Positions 16,361 through 23,127 of a stretch of 32,609 bases of DNA are shown one piece after another. A program made the position numbers and the translations under genes. Origin of the DNA: Flavobacteriales bacterium BRH_c54 (GTDB lineage Bacteria > Bacteroidota > Bacteroidia > Flavobacteriales_E > Vicingaceae); NCBI GenBank assembly GCA_000961845.1, contig LADZ01000050.1, positions 1 through 32,609 on the forward strand, written 5' to 3'. The notes below the pieces were generated by a model. The model saw only the letters and a program-made list of their open reading frames with translations. It made no database searches and was not told the DNA's origin. The stretch's first letter is position 1; every line of letters begins with the position of its first letter.

Positions 16361-16993
16361 ATGAGCATTACTCTTATTATTATCATAATTACCGTTATTG
16401 TATCTTTTTCTGCCAATAGTAATACTCAGCTCTATCACAAACTACTTTTTAATCCCTATTTAGTTTATAATAATAAAGAATGGTATCGTTTGTTTACACA
16501 TGCTTTTATTCATGATAAACAAAATATTTTTCACCTTATCTTTAATATGTATGTATTGTACAGTTTTGGAGAGATTGTAGAAACTATTTTAATAAACGAA
16601 ATGGGAACGATGGGAATTGTTTACTATTTGTTTATTTATATTGGCGGAATGGCGGTAGCATCATTACCGGCATTAGCCCGACATAAAAATAATTACGGTT
16701 ACAATTCTGTAGGAGCCTCAGGAGCTGTTTCGGCAGTATTGTTTGCTGCTATAGCATTTATGCCTTTTACAGGAGGAATAGGAATTATCTTTTTGCCTTT
16801 TACTATTAATCCATTATTGTTTGGAGTACTTTATTTAGCTTATGAAATTTACATGGACAAAAAAAGTAATGATAATGTGGCTCATGATGCTCATACTTGG
16901 GGAGCAGTGTTCGGGTTTTTGTTTACATTAATTTTTGTTCCGGGTGCTTTTATGAATTTTATAGGTCAATTAATGAATGCTCTAAATTTTTAA
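16361..16993 (+). CDS. Rhomboid family intramembrane serine protease
   Basis: A 210-residue polytopic membrane protein with about six hydrophobic segments. It would cleave transmembrane substrates inside the inner membrane using a Ser-His dyad. S120 lies in GASGAVSAV, matching the rhomboid GxSG motif, and H178 in HDAHTWGAVFG matches the AHxxG helix. H58 and N62 in HLIFNMYVLYSFGE fit the conserved oxyanion-hole residues of the GlpG type. All active-site elements are therefore present. It begins with a hydrophobic segment at the N-terminus and has no extra cytoplasmic domain. It lies 12 bases before the HAD phosphatase gene. The substrate is unknown. Confidence 0.92.
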   Translation: MSITLIIIIITVIVSFSANSNTQLYHKLLFNPYLVYNNKEWYRLFTHAFIHDKQNIFHLIFNMYVLYSFGEIVETILINEMGTMGIVYYLFIYIGGMAVASLPALARHKNNYGYNSVGASGAVSAVLFAAIAFMPFTGGIGIIFLPFTINPLLFGVLYLAYEIYMDKKSNDNVAHDAHTWGAVFGFLFTLIFVPGAFMNFIGQLMNALNF

Positions 16994-17005
16994 ACTATTA
17001 ACCTT

Positions 17006-17488
17006 ATGCGTAAAGTTATTTTTTTAGATAGAGACGGAGTAATAAATAAAGAAAGAGGAGCATATACTTTTAAAATAACTGATTTTGAAATAAATGAAGG
17101 AGTGGTTGATTTTTTAAAATTGGCTCAAGAAAAAGGGTTTGAATTTATTGTAATTACCAATCAGGGAGGAATTTCTAAAGGAATATATAACAAAAATGAC
17201 GTACATCTCGTACACGCCCACATGTTAACTCAATTCAAAAAAGAAGGAATTACTATTTTAGAGATTTATTATTGTCCGCATCATTCTGATGTAGAACGAT
17301 GTATATGTCGCAAACCCGATTCATTACTGTTAGAAAAAGCCATAGCACGTTTTGAAATCGATAAAGCTGTATCGTTTATGATTGGTGATAGTCAGCGAGA
17401 TATTGATGCAGCAACTAAAGCAGGAGTAAAGTCTTTTAAAATTGAGCCAAACACCAACCTAAAACAACTTAAAAACTACTTGTTTTGA
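17006..17488 (+). CDS. HAD-IIIA phosphatase, GmhB-like
   Basis: A 160-residue cytoplasmic phosphatase with the HAD motif I FLDRDGVIN (nucleophile D8, acid D10), motif II VITNQGG and motif IV MIGDSQRDI (D128, D132). Zinc-binding residues C90, H92, C99 and C101 in CPHHSDVERCICRKP match D-glycero-D-manno-heptose 1,7-bisphosphate 7-phosphatase (GmhB) and the related histidinol phosphatase. GmhB removes the 7-phosphate in ADP-heptose synthesis for LPS core. No other heptose or histidine genes are nearby, so the precise substrate is uncertain. Its TGA stop overlaps the TTG start of the next gene, which points to translational coupling. Confidence 0.85.
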   Translation: MRKVIFLDRDGVINKERGAYTFKITDFEINEGVVDFLKLAQEKGFEFIVITNQGGISKGIYNKNDVHLVHAHMLTQFKKEGITILEIYYCPHHSDVERCICRKPDSLLLEKAIARFEIDKAVSFMIGDSQRDIDAATKAGVKSFKIEPNTNLKQLKNYLF

Positions 17489-18330
17489 TAGAAAAACGCT
17501 ACATAAATTATGATGGTTTTTTATATGAAGAAGAAGAGAAGGTATTTACAATAGACAACAGAGCGTTTAAGTATGGCGATGCTGTTTTTGAAACCATTAG
17601 AGTAATTAACGGAGTTCCCGTTTTTGTTAAAGATCATTTTGCCCGTCTAAAAAAAGGAATGGACTTGCTGAGAATGAATGCTATTCCACTTACTTTTGAA
17701 GAATTACATGAAAAAATAGTACACCTAATTAAGAAAAATAACATTAAAAAAGGCGGAAGAGTAAGAATTACGGTTTTTAGAGTTGGAGAAGGTCTTTACA
17801 CTCCAAAAAACGATACAAAATCTTATGTAATAGAAGCCATTCCAATTTCCAAAAACTTGTATGTGCTTAATAAGAAAGGATTGTCAATAGATTTATATAC
17901 AGACATTAGAATTCATCCAACCGTATTAACACAAATAAAAACTACCAATAAAATTCCGAATGTACTTACCGGAATTTACAAAACAGAAAATAATTTAGAC
18001 GATTGTTTAATGGTGAACCAAAACAACCACATTGTTGAAGCGATTAGTTCTAATGTATTTTTATATAAAAATAATACACTTTACACCCCATCACTTTCTG
18101 AAGGCTGTATAGATGGAATTACTAGAAAACATATTATTGAAGTAGCTCAAGCTATGGGGATAAATGTAATAGAAGGAGCAGTTACAGGAAGCATGCTGTT
18201 GCAAGCAGATGAATTGTTTTTAACCAACTCTATTGCCGGAATAAAATGGGTAGCTCACTACAGAAGTAAGCAATATACCAATGAAGCTACAATAGAAATT
18301 TTGAAAAAATTTAATGAAGTGGTAAGCTGA
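17485..18330 (+). CDS. Class IV aminotransferase (branched-chain aminotransferase / aminodeoxychorismate lyase-like)
   Basis: A 281-residue PLP enzyme of fold type IV. The N-terminus YINYDGFLYEE and FKYGDAVFETIRV (about 29-41), the PLP lysine K152 in QIKTTNKIPNV, then EAISSNVFLY and GITRKHIIEVA place it in the IlvE/PabC/D-amino-acid aminotransferase family. Class IV members either transaminate branched-chain or D-amino acids or convert aminodeoxychorismate to 4-aminobenzoate for folate. Sequence alone does not decide between them, although the length of 281 and lack of a BCAT-type N-terminal extension lean toward the PabC/DAAT side. The start TTG overlaps the preceding stop by four bases, and no upstream ATG is available. 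It is the last gene of the run that begins at 14636. Confidence 0.85.
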   Translation: MIEKRYINYDGFLYEEEEKVFTIDNRAFKYGDAVFETIRVINGVPVFVKDHFARLKKGMDLLRMNAIPLTFEELHEKIVHLIKKNNIKKGGRVRITVFRVGEGLYTPKNDTKSYVIEAIPISKNLYVLNKKGLSIDLYTDIRIHPTVLTQIKTTNKIPNVLTGIYKTENNLDDCLMVNQNNHIVEAISSNVFLYKNNTLYTPSLSEGCIDGITRKHIIEVAQAMGINVIEGAVTGSMLLQADELFLTNSIAGIKWVAHYRSKQYTNEATIEILKKFNEVVS

Positions 18331-18407
18331 TTTTATTATTTACCAAAAACTAATTCCAACTAAATTTTATAGTTCAACATTTAATATGCTTTCTTATTCC
18401 GTATGTT

Positions 18408-18415
18408 TATTTTTG
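18408..18415 (+). promoter_or_regulatory. Putative -7 element for the PLP decarboxylase gene
   Basis: TATTTTTG fits TAnnTTTG and ends 28 bases before the ATG at 18444, in a 113-base gap with no other obvious signal. No consensus -33 box is present. Confidence 0.35.
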
Positions 18416-18443
18416 TTGCAATGAAATATAGTTTTATAGTTTT

Positions 18444-19883
18444 ATGCAAGAATTAATAGCCAAGATAAAAGAGCAAGAAAAAATTGCCAACCAATTAGAA
18501 GTAAATTTATCCGACAGAAAGCAATTGCTTGATAAAGTAAGTGCATTTGCCAATCAATTTATTGAAGAATTACCCAATTCGATCTCTTTTACTGCAACAA
18601 CACAAGCAAGTGATAAGTTGGCAATTAAAACACCAACAACCATTGAAGCACTTTTAAAACTGTACCAATCAGAAGTTATAGATACAGGGATTAAAGCAGC
18701 ATCGGGCGGACATGTAGGATATATACCCGGAGGTGGAATTTACACCGCTGCTTTAGGTGATTTTTTAGCCGCCATTTCTAATGAATATGCAGGAGTTTTT
18801 TATGCTTCACCGGGAGCAGTTACCATAGAAAACGAAGTGATTAATTGGTTGAAAGATGTATTTTCTTTCCCTAAAACTGCGGTGGGTAATTTGGCTTCAG
18901 GGGGCTCTATCTCTAATTTAATTGCTTTAGCTGCTGCTCGAGATAAACATCAAATTAAAAATGAAAAAATTACAAAAAGTGTAGTTTATTTAAGTGCTCA
19001 GGTGCATCATTGTATTCAAAAAGCGTTAAAAATTATTGGGTTGGAAGACGTCATTATCCGTTATGTGGAGCTGGATGAAAAACACAAAATAAATACAGCA
19101 ATATTGGAGCAATTAATAAAAACAGATAAATCTAACGGATTACATCCATTTTTGGTAATTGCCTCAGCAGGAACAACAGATACAGGAGCTATTGATCCAT
19201 TAGCAGAAATCGGAAATATTGCTCATCAACATAATTTATGGTTTCATGTAGATGCTGCCTATGGTGGTTTCTTCGTGATGACATCTAAAAAGCATTTATT
19301 TGAGGGAATGGAAACGGCCGACAGTTTAGTGGTCGATCCACACAAAGGAATGTTTTTACCTTATGGCTTAGGAGCTGTTTTGGTAAAAGATAAAGAAGCG
19401 ATGTTACATTCTAATCTTTATACAGCTAATTATATGCAAGATGCTATGGGGGATGAGTTGACTAATAGTCCGGCAAATGTTTCTCCTGAATTGACCAAAC
19501 ATTTTAGAGGATTACGATTATGGTTACCCTTGCAATTGCATGGTGTAAAACCTTTTATTGCTTGTTTAGAAGAGAAATTATTGCTCACCACTTATTTTAG
19601 AGAACAATTAGTGGAGTTAGGTTTTGAAGTAGGTCCTGAACCCGATTTGTCGGTAAGTTATTTTTGGTATCCTGCTAAAGAAAATGCGAATGCGTTTAAT
19701 AAAAGCTTAATGCAACACATTCATCAAGATGGTAGTGTGTTTTTGAGTTCTACCGTAGTAAATGAGAAATTTGTAATACGAATGGCTATTTTGTCTTTTA
19801 GAACAAAACTTACCACCATTAACAAAGCACTGGCAATGATAAAAAGCAGTTTAGAAAAAACGAAGCAAGAGTTATTGGCTTGA
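18444..19883 (+). CDS. PLP-dependent group II amino-acid decarboxylase
   Basis: A 479-residue fold-type I enzyme of the glutamate/aromatic amino-acid decarboxylase family, which removes CO2 from an amino acid to give an amine. The PLP lysine K301 lies in DPHKGMF, the PLP-nitrogen aspartate D270 in HVDAAYGGFF and the ring-stacking histidine H188 in SAQVHH. The GNLASGGSISN block at about 148-158 binds the phosphate. Length is the usual 470-490. The first 45 residues are charged and helical, as in aromatic L-amino-acid decarboxylases. The gene has its own promoter candidate and no transporter or pathway gene next to it, so the substrate (aromatic amino acid, glutamate, diaminobutyrate or other) is open. 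It ends 8 bases from a convergent lipoprotein gene. Confidence 0.9.
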   Translation: MQELIAKIKEQEKIANQLEVNLSDRKQLLDKVSAFANQFIEELPNSISFTATTQASDKLAIKTPTTIEALLKLYQSEVIDTGIKAASGGHVGYIPGGGIYTAALGDFLAAISNEYAGVFYASPGAVTIENEVINWLKDVFSFPKTAVGNLASGGSISNLIALAAARDKHQIKNEKITKSVVYLSAQVHHCIQKALKIIGLEDVIIRYVELDEKHKINTAILEQLIKTDKSNGLHPFLVIASAGTTDTGAIDPLAEIGNIAHQHNLWFHVDAAYGGFFVMTSKKHLFEGMETADSLVVDPHKGMFLPYGLGAVLVKDKEAMLHSNLYTANYMQDAMGDELTNSPANVSPELTKHFRGLRLWLPLQLHGVKPFIACLEEKLLLTTYFREQLVELGFEVGPEPDLSVSYFWYPAKENANAFNKSLMQHIHQDGSVFLSSTVVNEKFVIRMAILSFRTKLTTINKALAMIKSSLEKTKQELLA

Positions 19884-19891
19884 AGCTTCTT

Positions 19892-20419
19892 TTATTTGTA
19901 GCTGGCTATTACTGTTTTTTCTATAAGTTGCTGGCATAATTCATCCGTATCTAATTTTTTAGGACTAATTAAGTCGTTATCTCTATCGACTGTTTTAAAG
20001 TCGCCTAGATTGCCTATTCTTCTCCATATTTCATCACCATTGTATTTAAACCTTTCAATAGAAAATTTGGTGTTTTCAATTGTCCGGTCACCCTTTAGAC
20101 GAATAGTAATTTTTTCAAAGTTGCTATTTCCCGAATCCTCTTTAAAGTTGTTGATGTCTAAAAAAATATGTTTTTCGGTTATTTCCTTTGTGATAAACTC
20201 CTCTGTAGTATCTCTAAGTTTAAAGTCAAGGTCGCTCCATTTGTTAAAAATGGTATTTTTAAAACAACTGTTTAACTCTTCGCCAAAATTTTCTGTCTCA
20301 ATGTAAAATGTTTTATCTTCAAATTCATCGTTTTTTGTTAAAACAGGTTTACCTTCTGTTTGCGAACAACTTAAGCAAATCAAAGTTAACATGGATAATA
20401 GTGTAGTTTTTTTCATCAT
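19892..20419 (-). CDS. Uncharacterised lipoprotein
   Basis: A 175-residue protein with a lipoprotein signal peptide (MMKKTTLLSMLTLICLSC, lipobox LSC) followed directly by SQTEG. The mature part is acidic and rich in F, D, E and K, with no cysteines apart from one in the middle and one near the end (DELCQQL). No family is recognised. The gene stands alone: its upstream neighbour on the same strand ends 81 bases away and the downstream decarboxylase converges on it with an 8-base gap. It is probably anchored in the inner or outer membrane facing the periplasm. Confidence 0.75.
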   Translation of the reverse strand: MMKKTTLLSMLTLICLSCSQTEGKPVLTKNDEFEDKTFYIETENFGEELNSCFKNTIFNKWSDLDFKLRDTTEEFITKEITEKHIFLDINNFKEDSGNSNFEKITIRLKGDRTIENTKFSIERFKYNGDEIWRRIGNLGDFKTVDRDNDLISPKKLDTDELCQQLIEKTVIASYK

Positions 20420-20496
20420 ACATATTTCTCCAAATATATAAATAATTACTTATAAACCATTAAAAAGAAGTGAGATAGGTTGTTTGGGTAAAAGCT

Positions 20497-20513
20497 TGGG
20501 TTATTTAAACCCA
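20497..20513 (-). terminator. Possible hairpin terminator overlapping the DUF4199 stop codon
   Basis: TGGGTT (20497-20502) and AACCCA (20508-20513) form a 6-base stem around ATTTA, with AGCTTTTACC following on the minus strand. The stem includes the stop codon of the DUF4199 gene. The T-run is poor, so this is a tentative call. Confidence 0.35.
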
Positions 20514-21034
20514 GGAACTTTTCTCATCATAAAAGTAAAAACCAAGGCATAAAACAGCCCCATAAAAACCAATCCAAACATAGTCCAGATGGCTTGGAAA
20601 TAAGGAGATAAATACATGTTTATTCCTAATATTTGGTTAGATAAAAATGCAGTTAGTTCCGTTTTGTTCATAGTTGGAGCTTTTTCTTTAGCATCTCCAG
20701 CTAATTTTTCAAAAAGCGGTTGTTTTTTTATTTCAAAAAAATCAGCATCAATTTGAGCATAATACACAAAAGTAATAATGGCTACTAATATAGCTAGGAA
20801 AGAAGCTGTTCTTGCTCCGGCTTTAAAATCTTCACCAAAAGTGGGAGGATTGGGGTTGTTTATTTTATTACTTCTTATACCAAAGAAAACTGCCAATAAT
20901 AAAATTAACATGTAAATATAGATAAGATATCTTTCCATATCTCCATGCTGAGCACCTAACGAAAATATAATTAATTTAACACAAAGCGCTACTAAAGAAA
21001 ATGTTATGGCTACTTGAAAAGGATTTTTTAACAC
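20501..21034 (-). CDS. DUF4199-like membrane protein
   Basis: A 177-residue membrane protein with four hydrophobic segments at about 7-27, 36-53, 74-97 and 150-172. Between the third and fourth spans lies a charged loop of about 50 residues. The layout (two spans, a short basic loop with FGEDFKAGARTASF, a third span, a long loop, a fourth span) is that of DUF4199, a Bacteroidota family of unknown function. It lies 73 bases downstream of rho, separated by a hairpin terminator, so it may rely on read-through or on its own unseen promoter. Confidence 0.75.
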   Translation of the reverse strand: MLKNPFQVAITFSLVALCVKLIIFSLGAQHGDMERYLIYIYMLILLLAVFFGIRSNKINNPNPPTFGEDFKAGARTASFLAILVAIITFVYYAQIDADFFEIKKQPLFEKLAGDAKEKAPTMNKTELTAFLSNQILGINMYLSPYFQAIWTMFGLVFMGLFYALVFTFMMRKVPGFK

Positions 21035-21058
21035 AGTTTAGAAAATTTTAATTTTAAA

Positions 21059-21092
21059 TTGTGAAGGTTGAGTCTGAACCCAATCTTCACAA
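21059..21092 (-). terminator. Intrinsic terminator downstream of rho
   Basis: TTGTGAAGGTTG (21059-21070) and CAATCTTCACAA (21081-21092) pair over 12 bases with one G-T wobble around a 10-base loop. On the minus strand the hairpin is followed by a T/A-rich stretch starting TTTAAAATT. It lies 16 bases past the rho stop codon. Confidence 0.7.
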
Positions 21093-21107
21093 CTTATAAG
21101 TATAGTA

Positions 21108-22802
21108 TTATCCATTCATTGAGGCTAAAAACTCCTCATTGTTCATGGTTTTGTTCATTCTGTCTTTTAAGAAATCCATTGCTTCAACAGGATTCATATC
21201 AGCAATATAGTTACGTAAAATCCACATACGCTTAGTGATATCAGCTCCCATTAATAACTCTTCTTGACGAGTACTTGATGAAACAATGTCAATAGCAGGA
21301 TAAATTCGTCTGTTAGATATTTTTCTATCTAATTGAAGCTCCATGTTTCCTGTACCTTTAAATTCTTCAAAAATAACTTCATCCATTTTAGATCCTGTTT
21401 CGGTAAGTGCTGTAGCAATAATGGTTAAAGAACCACCATTTTCAATGTTTCTGGCAGCACCAAAGAATCTTTTTGGTTTTTGTAAGGCGTTAGCATCAAC
21501 ACCACCAGAAAGCACCTTTCCTGAAGAAGGAGAAACCGTATTATAAGCTCTTGCTAAACGGGTAATAGAGTCTAACAAAATAACCACATCATGTCCGCAC
21601 TCTACCATTCTTTTAGCTTTTTCTAACACCAAGTTAGCTAGTTTAACATGTTTTTCTGCCGGCTCATCAAATGTAGAGGCAACTACTTCAGCATCAACAT
21701 TTCTTGCCATATCAGTAACCTCTTCAGGACGTTCGTCAATTAATAAAATTAACATGTAAACTTCAGGATGATTTTCGGCAATAGCATTGGCAACATCTTT
21801 TAATAAAGTGGTTTTACCTGTTTTTGGCTGAGCTACAATCATTCCTCTTTGTCCTTTACCAATAGGAGCAAATAAATCAATTACTCTGGTAGATAAAGAA
21901 TCTTTTGAATGTCCGGTTAATTTTAGTTTTTCTTTAGGAAAAATAGGAGTAAGGTATTTAAAAGGAACTCGGTCTCTTACAAAAGCAGGCTCTCTGTTAT
22001 TTATAGCTTCCACTTTAATAAGCGGAAAATATTTTTCTCCAATTTTCGGAGGTCTGATAGCTCCTTTTACAGTGTCACCTGTTTTTAAACCAAATAATTT
22101 TATTTGCGATTGAGATACATAAATATCATCAGGCGAGTTTAAATAGTTGTAGTCTGATGAACGTAAAAATCCATAACCATCGGGCATAATTTCTAAAACA
22201 CCTTCGCTAACAACAATACCATCAAAGTTGTATCCGTGGTCTTCGTTTCTTTGTTTTTCGTTGTTATCTTGTTTTTGATTAGGGTTGTTACTATTGGGAT
22301 TGTTGTTGTTATTATTGTTAGGATTGTTATTTCCTTTATTTTGGTTGTCTTGCTGTGGATTCCTAGGTTTATTATCAGCTTTAGGTTTGTTAGTATTTTG
22401 TTGAGTAGGTTTTTTTTCGGGAGCAGGAGCAACTTTATTTTCTACTGGAGCAGTTTCTTTAGCTGGTTCTATGCTTTCTTCTTTTTTTGGAACATTAGTA
22501 TTGTCTGATTTTGAAGTTTCTTCATCTTTAAACAAACTTGGTTCTTTATCAGCAGGCAGTCTTTTTCTTTTAGGTTTAGACTTAGCTCCATTTGAAGAAG
22601 CAGCCGGAGTTGGTTTTTTAGGTTGTGGATTAGCTTCTTTTTTTACATCAACTATCGCTTTTGGGTTGATGGCTTGTTGATCTAAAATTTGATAGATTAA
22701 ATCTTCTTTTTTAAGCTTATCTGCTTTTTTAATTTCAAGTTTGTCGGCAATTTCTCGCAATTCTCCAACAAGCTTTTTGTTTAATTCAATAATGTCGTAC
22801 AT
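21108..22802 (-). CDS. rho: Transcription termination factor Rho with a disordered insert
   Basis: Rho is the hexameric RNA-dependent ATPase helicase that ends transcription. The 564-residue product has a Rho_N domain (about 1-45), then a low-complexity Lys/Pro/Gln/Asn region (about 50-190, including an Asn-rich run near 157-175), the cold-shock-like RNA-binding domain (193-268, [15 protein letters not shown]), and the ATPase core. The core has Walker A QPKTGKTT (325-332), the catalytic glutamate in [10 protein letters not shown], Walker [11 protein letters not shown], and the R-loop [17 protein letters not shown]. The core is fully conserved. E. coli Rho has about 419 residues, so the extra length is the insert. 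A related insert in Bacteroides thetaiotaomicron Rho has been reported to drive phase separation. The gene is divergent from the DUF5686 gene and ends at a hairpin terminator. Confidence 0.96.
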   Translation of the reverse strand: MYDIIELNKKLVGELREIADKLEIKKADKLKKEDLIYQILDQQAINPKAIVDVKKEANPQPKKPTPAASSNGAKSKPKRKRLPADKEPSLFKDEETSKSDNTNVPKKEESIEPAKETAPVENKVAPAPEKKPTQQNTNKPKADNKPRNPQQDNQNKGNNNPNNNNNNNPNSNNPNQKQDNNEKQRNEDHGYNFDGIVVSEGVLEIMPDGYGFLRSSDYNYLNSPDDIYVSQSQIKLFGLKTGDTVKGAIRPPKIGEKYFPLIKVEAINNREPAFVRDRVPFKYLTPIFPKEKLKLTGHSKDSLSTRVIDLFAPIGKGQRGMIVAQPKTGKTTLLKDVANAIAENHPEVYMLILLIDERPEEVTDMARNVDAEVVASTFDEPAEKHVKLANLVLEKAKRMVECGHDVVILLDSITRLARAYNTVSPSSGKVLSGGVDANALQKPKRFFGAARNIENGGSLTIIATALTETGSKMDEVIFEEFKGTGNMELQLDRKISNRRIYPAIDIVSSSTRQEELLMGADITKRMWILRNYIADMNPVEAMDFLKDRMNKTMNNEEFLASMNG

Positions 22803-23032
22803 AAATTTATAATATGAGATATATGATTTTCTAGATTTGTTATGTTATAATTCAAATATGAAATTCCATTGAGTGTGGAAATAAATAAAAATAAGAGGTT
22901 TCGCAATAAGTGAAAGATTAAAATAATAAAGATTGGTTTACACTTATCAGGACTCTGATGGTGCAATATTAAACAAATAAATATTATTTACTCTTTTTTA
23001 TGATTTTTTTTTACATTTTTTTTTGGATTAAT

Positions 23033-23061
23033 TTATGCTGATATTTTTTTTGAAAGCATAA
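23033..23061. promoter_or_regulatory. Inverted repeat upstream of the DUF5686 promoter
   Basis: TTATGCT (23033-23039), 15 bases, AGCATAA (23055-23061) is a perfect 7-base inverted repeat with half-site centres 22 bases apart, about two helical turns. It would lie at about -60 to -33 relative to the predicted start near 23094. A regulator-binding site is inferred only from position and symmetry. Confidence 0.3.
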
Positions 23062-23079
23062 GCATACAATTTAATAAAT

Positions 23080-23095
23080 AGCTACTTTTGTAGCT
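23080..23095 (+). promoter_or_regulatory. Putative -7 element in a small hairpin, DUF5686 gene
   Basis: TACTTTTG (23083-23090) matches TAnnTTTG and lies 38 bases before the TTG start. It is embedded in the inverted repeat AGCTAC-TTTT-GTAGCT (23080-23095), followed by TTTTC, so the segment could also be read as a weak terminator-like hairpin. The promoter reading is preferred because no plus-strand gene lies directly upstream. Confidence 0.45.
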
Positions 23096-23127
23096 TTTCA
23101 AAATATAGGCACTCTTAACTTTAATAA

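Larger units (their letters stand above)
22803..23127. other. Divergent intergenic region between rho and the DUF5686 gene
   Basis: This 325-base region is very AT-rich with long T-runs in 22990-23050. Toward rho, CATATTTG on the minus strand (22860-22853) is a one-mismatch -7 box. Toward DUF5686, TACTTTTG (23083-23090) is an exact one. An inverted repeat, TTATGCT (23033-23039) and AGCATAA (23055-23061), lies just upstream of the latter. I see no small gene here: the open frames are short and start in T-runs. Confidence 0.5.

Noticed and set aside
22193-22508. Open frames on either strand over the Rho insert
   Set aside because: They are frame shadows of the Asn/Lys/Pro-rich coding sequence, with monotonous I/T/K or F/V composition and no start context.
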